Positions 13,601-23,404 of a DNA stretch of 64,000 bases are shown here, piece after piece; the stretch's first letter is position 1, and the number at the start of each line of letters is the position of its first letter. This DNA comes from Echeneis naucrates (lineage: Eukaryota > Chordata > Actinopteri > Carangiformes > Echeneidae). The translations under genes were made by a program, and so were the position numbers. Under the pieces are notes generated by a model. The model had not been told where the DNA came from and did no database searches. It saw only the letters and a program-made list of their open reading frames with translations. Location of the stretch: contig NC_042520.1 of NCBI RefSeq assembly GCF_900963305.1, positions 10,549,670 to 10,613,669 of the forward strand. Reading direction: 5' to 3'.

Positions 13601-14314
13601 ACACCTGGATTAAACACGTTCAGAGTGATGGGACCTTACTTCAACGCTGACTTTGCAACCCGAACACACACTGTGGGGTGTTTCCAAGATCATGTCAATG
13701 ACTGTGCACTCATTATGAAATGAATATCCATGTGTTCATCGGTAAGTATAGGAAAAAAGTCCCCAGTCAGCTCATAAGAGTCAAACAAACGACTGTTTAA
13801 ATTCTCTAAGGACAAGAAATTCTTCCTCCCCTGTCTCATGTAGAAACATGATAGATTTGTAAAAGGCATCTCACCAGATCTAGAAACAGTGTCAGTCTGG
13901 TTGTTTTCTCTTTGCTGGGTGAGCTCTCTCTTAGACAAGGATATGTCAAGATCCACAGTGAGTCCACGGCAGCCTGAAGAGATGGATAGAGATATAAAAA
14001 CATGTGATAAGATCATGAAAATCATCATCATTTTTATTAATGTGCTGTTAAATATAACGCTTTCCCGACCTGTGCTCATTATTTGATGTTTATTATGACA
14101 TCTGAATGACTTTAATGTGAATGGTTGTAAACAACAGAAGCGAGTCATGGTTTTAACAGAAATAAAATCATGGCAGCTAGTGTTATTTTTCTTCCGGGGA
14201 CGAACCTGTAACATGATTGAGGAGGAAGATCCAGGCGGCTGCGAGCAGACCGACCCCACACACGCAGAAACGCGGGAGGAGCCGCCTCTGCCTCGGTCTC
14301 CTCGGCGTCCTCAT
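4697..14314 (-). CDS. K+-dependent Na+/Ca2+ exchanger, SLC24A3/A4 group
   Basis: Seventeen coding exons join in frame into 612 aa: 14206-14314, 13875-13973, 12246-12322, 12052-12126, 10697-10781, 9846-9949, 9608-9682, 9464-9489, 9325-9378, 9072-9199, 8625-8794, 7356-7620, 6214-6380, 6005-6119, 5516-5628, 5065-5130, 4697-4807. NCKX proteins expel Ca2+ and K+ in exchange for Na+ at the plasma membrane. Both alpha repeats are clear: [17 protein letters not shown] near residue 130 and [17 protein letters not shown] near 493, followed by [10 protein letters not shown]. The N-terminus has a signal-anchor-like hydrophobic stretch; the start has a strong context (GGCGGCATGA). The central cytoplasmic loop holds the family motif PHQLSFSEA and a long Glu run in exon 12. 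IPDVIMG, DEKV-WWE and LNRWRLDR place it with SLC24A3/A4, not A1, A2 or A5. Odd points: VTIISYTLG has Ser where relatives have Gly, and the C-terminus stops soon after the last membrane helix, without the usual EFNVFTF-type tail. Length is close to SLC24A4 (about 622 aa). Which paralogue it is cannot be settled here. Confidence 0.9.
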
Positions 14315-14640
14315 GCCGCCGCCGGTTCTCCGCTCAGAACATGTCCCCGCCGGTCCCCGTCCCCCGGGTCGGTGTCCCCCGGTCCCCGTCACAGACTGGA
14401 ACAAAGCAGCCTGTTGCTGTCGGCTCCTGGTCGGTCGTCTTTCAGCTGCCCCCGGCTCTGCTCTCCATCCACCTGTCCTCAGTCAGTCCGCCTCCGACCG
14501 ATCCCCGCCTTCCAGTCCTCTCTGTCGGGGAGGGGAAGGGCTGTCCTCCTGCTGCCACAGACCAGACCACCGGGGATCGTCTCCAGCTGGGTGGGGCGAT
14601 TTCAGCCGGACTCAGGGACACATGGAGACTGATGGGTCTA
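14206..14640 (-). promoter_or_regulatory. CpG-rich 5' region of the slc24a-like gene
   Basis: GC- and CpG-rich block in otherwise AT-rich surroundings, covering exon 1 and the presumed 5'UTR/promoter. The long open frames here on both strands follow from base composition and have no family match. Confidence 0.6.
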
Positions 14641-15460
14641 ACTCAGCAGCTGCAGTCTTCATTTTCTAACGAAGCTTTGGTTTGAAGGTGTATTTTTACA
14701 GCAGAGCTGTCTCCAGCGGTGGAAACATCACCAGTGAAATGGGATTTTTCCCTTCAGCTGATGTTAGCAGGCTAACTGGTTAGCCCATTTAGTCTGACCT
14801 AAATAAGCAGCACTGCTCACATTATTAGAAGCTTTTACTGTAAAAACTGTTATTCTAAGCCTTTCCCCCGACTGGCCTGATTTCTTTGTTGTTTATATTG
14901 AGACGTGATGATGCCTAACTGTCATGATCCCCAGCAGTGCCCAAAGATATTCCCAAGGAGCACATAAACTGCCCTGTCTGTTTTGGAAATAAGCTACAAT
15001 TCATAGTTTAAAGAGGGAATAGATAAAATAGTGTCTTGCTGCGATTTCACGTATTCACGTAGATGGTACATTATTTCTTTTAAATGAGCTTTCCTTTAAT
15101 TTTCTTTCTTAGATACAAGATTTGAAAACGATAAATGCATGCCATTTGATAGTTAGTTTACAATGAACAAGATTTACATTGCAAGGCAAATATAAAACAG
15201 ATCATGACAATTTGTCTTCCTTACTAAAGTGGAGCTTTAGGGTTGTAAGGAAACTCATGAAGATTATAAAGTTAAAAACGTCATTGACTCTTGTCATTTC
15301 TAACACTAAAAAAGCCTGAAACATCTGAGTAAGCCATGGTAGAGTGACAGTATAAACTATACAACTGTGAAACCAAACAGCTAAACAGGGTCCAGCAGTC
15401 ATTAGATTGAATCATTTACACTCGTGTTTCCTACTTTACCGGGTCAATATGTCATTGGAT
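14641..15460. other. intergenic spacer between two minus-strand genes
   Basis: About 800 bp between the CpG-rich start of the slc24a-like gene and the 3' end of the coiled-coil gene. AT-rich; no exon or known repeat recognised. Confidence 0.45.
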
Positions 15461-15461
15461 T

Positions 15462-15467
15462 TTTAAT
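15462..15467 (-). terminator. variant poly(A) signal of the coiled-coil gene
   Basis: TTTAAT on the plus strand, ATTAAA on the coding strand, about 85 bp beyond the proposed stop codon at 15550. It supports the last exon call but is a common hexamer in AT-rich DNA. Confidence 0.35.
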
Positions 15468-15549
15468 ATTTTAAGTCAGTGAATGTTTTTTCTTTTTCTT
15501 TTGTCACATCTTTTGAAAAATGTAAACATTTGCAATAAAAGCTTCAGTC

Positions 15550-18464
15550 TTATGATTTGCTCATTAAAAACAGAGCTACAAACACAAACCAGTCAGGCAG
15601 AGGAATGGACTTAAGTTTATAAGAGGGGGTGTTTGGATCAAACAGGAGGTAAAGCTCCATATTCCACCCTGCAGTAGGGCTGTAGCATTAAATGGGCACT
15701 GGTCCACAAGTTCCTGATGGAAAAAGAATCACAGCATCCAAGACTACTTCTAGAAGTCACTAAGATGAAAAAAATAACGATTGCAAAGATGCACATCATA
15801 AATAGTCCAGGTCTCAGGACAGGTGTCTCTGGGCAACCTGCATACCTTCAACAACAGATAGATAAGGGAAGAATATTGGCTAAAATACAAAACCACTTCA
15901 AAGTAAAGAACAAAACGATTTCAACATAGTCTGACAAGACATTAACTCACCAAACATCAAAGTACCTTTCACTCTCCAAGTCTTCTATGAGACTGTGAGG
16001 TTTCAGAAGGTCCTCAGCCTCAGTTTCCCCCTGTAAACACAGTACCAAACATCACAAATCTGCTGAATTCCAGTCATCTGTTGAGGAAGTACAAGAAAAA
16101 TAAAGGTGACTTCCTTGGTTTCATATTTTTAAGGCTTTTAACATAATCACAAAGGTAACTCCTACATGTCTTTGATGTTCAAAGTCTGTTGTGTCGCTTG
16201 TTACTTCATTTGAAGAGGCCAGAAATTTAATTTCATCTGCAAAAGACAGAGGGGGACAAAGCGATCCTTCACCTTCATCCATCAGGGCAGAGCTGGAAAC
16301 CCAACAGCAGACACAAAAATCCAGGTAACTCAGAGTACCTCGTCATAGTCACTCAATAAAAGAGGATTTTGTGAATTCACATTACAAGATGGCCTCTTCT
16401 TCTTTGTTATCCAACTGCCTCCTCAGCTGCTGATTTGACAGCCTGAGATCCTATAGCAAAGGAAAGAGATCTGTGAGAGCAGCTAGAAATCTGTGTTTGA
16501 CATACTTGAAATTACTTTGACACATTTCTGTTCTCTTAATGACCCCACAGGCCAATTTACTGTCAGATTAATTTCTTATCTGACTTTAAGTACATTATAT
16601 ACGCAAAGAGCTCCACGAATCAGTGTCCTATTAACAATGATAGATTTGATTTTGTTAACTGAACAGCACTGGATGAGTACGTTTTTACCTTTATGATGAT
16701 GGAACACTCCTCTATTGTTTCCTCTGCATACTTTAGCATCAAGGTTTTCTATCATTTAATGGACACAAACACTTAAAAATGCAAATAATAAAGCTGAATA
16801 AGCTTGGCTGACTTCAGTCTGTTCCTACCTGATGAATAACCTCATCCCTATGCAGAAGACCTAACTCAGCCTCCTCTGTTCCAGACTAAAGCAACACACA
16901 ACACAACAAATAAGGTGCTGGGTGAAAACGTGACAATGTAGGACGCACAGGGAGGGAAATATAATCAAGCATCCCCTTGTTGAATTGTTTGTGTCACCTT
17001 TAGTGTTTGACATGCAACCTTTAACTTGCTCAAACTGATCTTATCCTGTTCTCTTTCTTGTTGCAGGTTCTTGAGCTAAAAGGAATTTAAATGTGGAAAG
17101 TGTTTTTAATTTTCAGCACCATTTCTAACTGTTGTATACTATAAAATGACAAATTGAGGCTGTTATTGAAAACAAACAGACATCCTACCTCTTCATTTAG
17201 CGTCTTATTCTGTTCCTTCATCAAGTTAGATTCCTCCTCCTGCATAAAAACAAAATGGGAATGCTGAAATAGAGATTTACAATCCATTGGCCTATTTGAC
17301 AACCAGGCGTTTACCTGCTGATACCAACGCAGTGCAAAAGGCTTGTACACATCCTTCAGTAACTTTATTTATACAAGTGAAGGATACAAAGTAAAACTAA
17401 ATATTACAGAGAGATAAAAGATGAGAACATGAAAAATAACCAGAATAATTTAAATATTTGTTAAAAGTTATTCACAGCATTGAGTTTCTGTGACACAATA
17501 ATCAACCATTTGGAACAAAGCTTGGCAAATTTGTCATACAACATAAGGCTAAATATCAACAAAGATTCAGCTTTGGCTCAAGTCTATCACAGGAAGTTGG
17601 TCAAGGGAAATAATATTCTTCTTAGCTCAATGTTACAGCTGAGTAAAATCATGGATAAATGCTGGATCGTCTACATTATCAAGCTTTTATTTACTCAAAA
17701 TATGTTTTTTGAAAACACAGGGAACGCATTAAAACTTTTGGTCACCTACCAATTTCTGAATCTTTTTCTCACTATAACTTTTTACATTGAGGTCATCATT
17801 TAGCAGGAACCTGCTTGGCTCTGCTTCAACTTGCTGTTCTTGGCTGGCAATCTTCTCCAGGCTACACATACAACAAAAACAAGTCTGTGTTGATTATGCT
17901 GTTTGAATTGGATTACGATTATAAACCCTGATGATACAGTGGATGTGTTTATCAAATTTTGATCCAGAGTCAAATACATGGCTGATGTCTGAGAGGCACA
18001 GGATGAGGTCCTGGTCTGAAGGTGAATAATATGCACAAGGAAAACTATATTGATGGCAACAGGAGGTCAGATGGAATTAATGAGACAGTCAAAGATTCTT
18101 TGTCAATATTTTTTGACAGTCAGACACTACAGGGATCTTCTTGATGAGTGTGATAATAGTGTGTGACTAGTTACGCTTTCACTTGTTGTTTGAGAGCAAC
18201 ATTCTCTGAGCGGAGTGCTGCCATATCATCATCTGCAATTTCCAGCCAGTGCCTCATCTCAGTATTCAGGCCCCTCAGCTGATTTTGACTGTAATCCAGC
18301 TCAACTATTTTCTCAAGCATCTCTGTTATGGTCCTACACAAACATATATCCACACACACACACACACACACCTTCAAATAATGCCACCACGTAGCTCAAT
18401 TGAACAGTTATTTGTTTGGGTTTCAGTAAAACATCACTCACATATTTTCCTCTGTGACTTCCAT
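15550..18464 (-). CDS. unidentified coiled-coil protein, 308 aa
   Basis: I do not recognise this gene with confidence. Eleven coding exons join in frame: 18442-18464 (ATG), 18175-18333, 17750-17861, 17189-17239, 16998-17075, 16829-16885, 16689-16748, 16386-16450, 16166-16292, 15966-16030, 15550-15679 (stop TAA). Consistent splice phases across all junctions make a real gene likely. The start is MEVTEENMTITEMLEKI. Much of residues 8-215 is charged, Leu/Glu/Lys/Gln-rich heptad-like sequence, including MAALRSENVALKQQVKAL and DLRLSNQQLRRQL. An acidic, less structured part follows (MDEGEGSL to EDLESER). The last exon is uncertain; it has a short hydrophobic stretch, DWFVFVALFLM, too short for a normal membrane helix. 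A non-coding first exon with donor CTG|GTAAGA lies at 19056 to about 19130. The layout recalls the LRMP/IRAG2 and KASH5 coiled-coil proteins, but that is only a resemblance in style. It is in tandem with the slc24a-like gene downstream and zdhhc24 upstream, all on the minus strand. Confidence 0.65.
18351..18371. repeat. (CA)n microsatellite
   Basis: About ten CA units immediately upstream (coding sense) of the acceptor of the second coding exon of the coiled-coil gene; it forms part of the GT-rich intron end on the minus strand. Confidence 0.9.
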
Positions 18465-19362
18465 CCTGCTGGTTAACTGTGAGGTCTACGATCAACATTT
18501 GACAAACCAAAAAAACCCTTTAAGTAACACATAGCTTTAAGGACATAAATATATATATATAAATAAACATACAGGTTCAAAATTATTTTGGGCACATCTG
18601 CACAACATTTTAAGGATAATTTTACCTGACATTTAAAACAATCATCAGCACTGGAAAATGATTACTTCAGTTTTTTGTTTTTTACTTAATAAAAAAAAAA
18701 ATACATAAATAAAATCAGCTATTACTTTTATAAGTTAACCTCCGCATTTTAATTTTTTTATATTTACGATTAACATCTGTCTTATCCAGCCCATGCCTTT
18801 AGGTAACACAAATGCAAAACTTACAGGTACAGATGTATTTGCTCCATAATTGCAAAATATGTAAATAGTTGCTAATGTTGAAATCCTATCACCAAAGTTA
18901 GCTAACTTCCTGTTAGTTAGCTAGCTTTGGGGTTGTTGAGTTTCAGCCGATGTGTGGAAATAAATTCAACAAATTAGCTAAAAAAAAACACCCCGTAAAT
19001 CCGGCTGGTAGCGATTAATGCGCTAACAGTTTAAAAAGACATCTAATTGTCTTACCAGATCAGTAAAGTGACAAAAATAAAGCCCTGCAGCTTCAGTTCA
19101 GGCTGAGCTCCCGGAAATGAGGGTTCGGTTGCTAAGGAGCGGGTCGTTACCATGTCCGAACGATCGCTGCTTATGACGTCAAAATCATGCGCTCGCATGT
19201 TCATACATCGGGCTTGTTTAATGATATCAATGGGAAATCTGAATGAACGGATGATGCATGACAATAATTTCAATTCAACTTGAATAAATTTAAAACCCCA
19301 GATTTAATTATTTTAACACAAATTACACCGCAAAAATCTCCAAAATACAAAACACCAAACAT

Positions 19363-20652
19363 TTTATTCAATAACTCAGCCCATCTCACCCTTTTTTTTT
19401 TATGTAAAAAAAAAAAACAATAAAATAATTATGTGACCCATTCGAAATAACAAAAAAAAAAAAAAAAGGAATAAAATTAAGCAATGGTGAATATTAAGCA
19501 AAAATAAATCACAATACTGAAAGAGTAGTTTTTGTTAAAAAAGTAAGAGCACCTGTGGTAAGAGGCTGAGGGGTGTTGTAATGAGGAAACATAAATTAAC
19601 ATGCCATAACATAAATCAAGTTACGTTAGCAAGTGTTGTGTTCATAATCTGTAATACTGGTGTATTAACAACAGACAAGTGAAAAAACAAAATATAGTCC
19701 AGTCTGAACTGAGGAAACTTCCCCAAGAAGCAAACAAAAAGGAAGGCTTATGATTTTTTTTTTTTACATTTGACTTGTTAAGTTTAATTTCTAGAGTCAA
19801 TCTGAACAGCATATACTTGATGTTGCACAGTATGTTTTATTTAAATAGTGGAAAGTGTTTATTTAAATACGACATTCACTAAAAGAATGTGTTACATTGT
19901 CAGTAAACCGCAATACTAGAATTCACACCACCATGCGTGTGCCATGATTGTTCTCTAACACGTTATCCCACAGATGTCAAAATATCACGATAAAAACCCC
20001 TGTCATTGCTCTCAGTGTCCCATGTGGTGCACCAATCTCCAGTAAAAATTTCAGTTTAACAAACTCATCTCAGGAGTGGAAAGGTATATGCACATCATGA
20101 TTATAGCAGCACAAAAGCAGATAGGAAGCTACTAATAAAAATAATCTTATTGTTTAATCAAGAACAGTGCAAGCCATTTAGGCAGTTTAACTGTATGAGA
20201 GAAACTGACAGTTAAGAAGTCATTATCCTGGAGGATAAGGCATATGCCTGCTAATGAGGATTATAAAAATTGTAAATATTTCACAATCTGTAAAAAATAA
20301 CAAACAAAAAAAATGTCAGTGCAGTTTCCATTCATGTTTTAAATGCGAGCACTTTCAAAGAACTCCTGCTCATTTCTGTGTATATCCCTGGACAAACCGC
20401 AGATTACAGATACGCTTCAGGTTAAGGTCCATGTTCCTTCCAAAGCAGACCCTCCCCCCTCTACGTCTCAGTGCAGGTACAGGATGAGGAGAAGATACTG
20501 GTAAACAGTTATACACAGTATCACCTTTATCAACTGCACACCATTTTGGCTTCTTCCCAACCCTAGCTACCTCCTCTCAAACTGAAGTGTTCTTCACCTT
20601 TGCTGCTCTATAATGAAAATAACCATCACCAATAAAGTAAAGACAAAGCCCA
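19363..20652 (-). other. zdhhc24: probable long 3'UTR of zdhhc24
   Basis: Non-coding, AT-rich DNA after the zdhhc24 stop codon. Poly(A) hexamers on the coding strand occur at 19858-19863, 19836-19841 and 19363-19368. No other exon was recognised. A-runs at 19406-19416 and 19450-19467 could mimic poly(A). Confidence 0.4.
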
Positions 20653-22455
20653 TTACTGAGTGGGTTCCAGTGAACCAGTGACCTTGAAGTTTATCCCATC
20701 TCCAGGTAGAGGTGATGGGATGAGTGGGCAGAGCCAGGACAGGTACCAGCGATGGCCCAGGGTGCAACGCAGGTTACCTTGAAGTCCCAGGTTGTAGGGT
20801 CGACGAGACGAGTACCATTCCCTTGTTGTCTGTCCTCGAAACAGCAGGAAGAGATGGAAGAAGAAGAACGCGGACACCAGCAGGAAACCAACCACACATG
20901 TGTCTGCGATAAAGGCGAAAGCAAAGGCACGTGCAGAGACCTGGCCTGAAATGTGGACAGGGGACACAGTCATAAGACGAACAGCTAGATTTGCAGGCTC
21001 CCCCTCATCACAAAGAAATTAACCACTGCACACGAAACACAAACATTGTACTTATTTTGAATTAATGGAAAGCTACCTTCAGTGTTTATTAAATTAATTT
21101 ACATATTTTATGTTATTTTTTCATTCTATTTTATTGTATGAAATAAAAGACAACCTTTGAAGCCCTGGAAGTGAAAAGAGCTTCTTTTTTGAGACATGCA
21201 TTTGGGTTTCAAACTGCAGTACTAGTAGTACTAGTAGTATCCTCCTGCTAAGTTTGATATAATTACACATTTGAAAGTATAAATCACAGCCTATCAACAT
21301 CCTGATAAACCGGGTGGTTATCAATCCAAAGTTGTAATATTTCATTTTGTCTGCTTTTAAGATTATGGAGGGTAAAATAAATTTGACTATTCCTCCAATA
21401 TTCAATTGGTAGCTGTTTTGATGACTGATTGAGAAAAGATGCAAAATGGGACAACATAGATTTGAGACACTGGACACTACCTGAAACAAGCATGATCCAG
21501 GGTATGAGCAGCAGCAGGACACTGTGAACGGTCACTCCCTCCTTCAAGATGACGATGAAGACCTCTGCGTTCATCAGTGTGGCGTACAGGAGTCCAGACC
21601 ACATGAACAACAAACAGCTCAGGAAGTATCGATAGTTACGGAAACCCACACACTGGCCAAAAAAAACGCAGTGGTGGTCCCGCCGCAGGACACACACTTT
21701 GCAGTCATAACAATGGGAGCAACGAGGAGGAGTGTGGGTCTCACATGAATAGCAGTACCTGCCAAAAGATGGACATAAAGAACATTTCCCAGGTTTTTAA
21801 TGTTTGAATACTTAAATTCTAACACCTTTTAAGACAAGACAGCTGATAGAGTAAAAACTACCAATCAGTTGTAGTTGTTAAGAGAGGTTATCATTCCTTC
21901 TAACATGCATGACTTGACTTTTAGGGAGGTTCTTTCTAAATGTTTTGGCGCTTATACTTAAAGTGGGGAAGTAAATTATTCATAACTTTCACTATATGCT
22001 CAGGCACTGTTCAGTAGTTTGTCAAACTGGATATGGGCATACAGAAATAGGGCACGTTTTTCTGATTTACAGAGTAGTGCTCCTCTCGGGTCCCTCCTGC
22101 TGAATGGAAACGGACTCCCTTGTCTTTTAACGCAGCTGTTCCCACCTTACCTCCAGCCCTGGCCCACGCCCTCTCCTCCCAGAAACACTCCCTTGATGCT
22201 GGGGCTGGTCCTCAGGAAGAGCAGGGCGTTCCAGCAGATGTTTCCCAGCATGAAGTACTGGGCCAGCAGGTGGACCAGCTTCCACCATGCGGACCACTGC
22301 GTCTTCTTCAGGTCCGCCTCCAGCGGAGCCTCGACCAGGACCAGGTAGCTCACCTCCCCGGTGATGGAGAACACCAGGAAGGTGTTGAGGGCCACGGGAA
22401 GGTGGCGACACACTCTGTCCACCCTGCAGAACATTTCACTGGCCAAACTCGTCAT
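20653..22455 (-). CDS. zdhhc24: palmitoyltransferase ZDHHC24
   Basis: Three exons, 22151-22455, 21481-21758 and 20653-20945, give 291 aa (human 284). DHHC enzymes attach palmitate to protein cysteines through a thioester at the catalytic Cys, in Golgi/ER-type membranes. The Cys-rich domain (residues 104-145) begins [16 protein letters not shown] and contains CVLRRDHHC, with catalytic Cys132. As in human ZDHHC24, the usual Pro-Trp after DHHC is missing ([12 protein letters not shown]). Two hydrophobic helices precede the domain and more follow. The family end is well kept: RGQTT-EW, then [14 protein letters not shown]. The start Met is followed by TSLASEM; the next in-frame Met is residue 8. 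It is divergent from the kizuna-like gene about 950 bp away. The 3'UTR appears long, with AATAAA candidates on the coding strand at 19858-19863 and 19363-19368. Confidence 0.93.
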
Positions 22456-23404
22456 GTTTCTTTGCTGCCTCCTTTTATCGCCACAGCTGGAAACAGGTGT
22501 TCAGAGGAGGGACGGATTTTACGGACGCCCCGTCCAATAACCGTCGTTTAGTCGCCCGGCGGAAAAAAAAGTGAAAAATCTTTACGACCGAGTTTAAATC
22601 CAGCGAATCTTTTTAATGTAAAAAGGAAAATCTTCGTCTACAAACAAATGTAAGTTGAAGTTGAAATGTTGACACCCTTAATCTGTTAAATCCTCTTTTT
22701 TTGCCACGATCTCTGTCAATGGACGAAGCCAAGCCCTCGCCTGCTAGTGTCACACCAAAATATATCCGTGATGCTACAAGATACTGTAGTTCCGCTGAAT
22801 GTTACGCTATGCTATATGCTACGCTATGTACCATTTTCCAAAAATAAAGATAAAAAAAGTATCAACAGTTGTGAAAAGCAACCTAGAACATTTAATACAA
22901 TCAAAAATCTTGGAAAAAAAGTGCTGTCATTTTTATATAAATTTTCTGTCATTCTGTCCATTTACTATGATAGTTATTACTTTGGGCTCTGGGTAATTGA
23001 CATCCACATTTTTCATCCGGAAAAGAAATATGAGATCATATAAATTCGTAAAACAGTTATTTGTGACTATTCTTATTGTTACTATTTATTTGTTTGTTTT
23101 CTGCATTGAATACTTTTAGTTTTTTTATATTTTATTATCACAGTTATGAACTTTTATTTAAGTAAAGACTCAGCTCCACATTAACGGTTAAATAGTTTTA
23201 AATCCTTGCATGTACAGTTATTGTGTATTTAAGTGAATGCTTTAATACATCGATCATCTGTGTGACAAAAACAACAAACAACTCTCACTACTGTTTAAAC
23301 CTATTACATGCTCATGTGTGGATTGGCAGCTTGTCTATGGTCCCTCCCCCCAAAGTGAGGCTTTAATCCCCGATAATCCCTCCATCTATTGAAGGCCTGC
23401 TGTC
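22456..23404. promoter_or_regulatory. divergent promoter region, zdhhc24 / kizuna-like gene
   Basis: The two start codons, at 22455 (minus) and 23405 (plus), are 949 bp apart and point away from each other, so the interval must hold both 5'UTRs and promoters. GC is raised only near 22,456-22,560. A short near-tandem run of GCTATG-type units lies at 22,802-22,831. No TATA box can be assigned with confidence. Confidence 0.5.

Noticed and set aside
14315-14404. N-terminal extension of the slc24a protein starting at 14404
   Set aside because: The codon there is TTG, not ATG; the first ATG in frame with a good context is at 14314.
14117-14685. Overlapping plus-strand open frames of 114-171 codons
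   Set aside because: They lie in the CpG-rich 5' region of the minus-strand slc24a gene; Pro/Arg/Ser-rich composition reflects high GC and no family motif is present.
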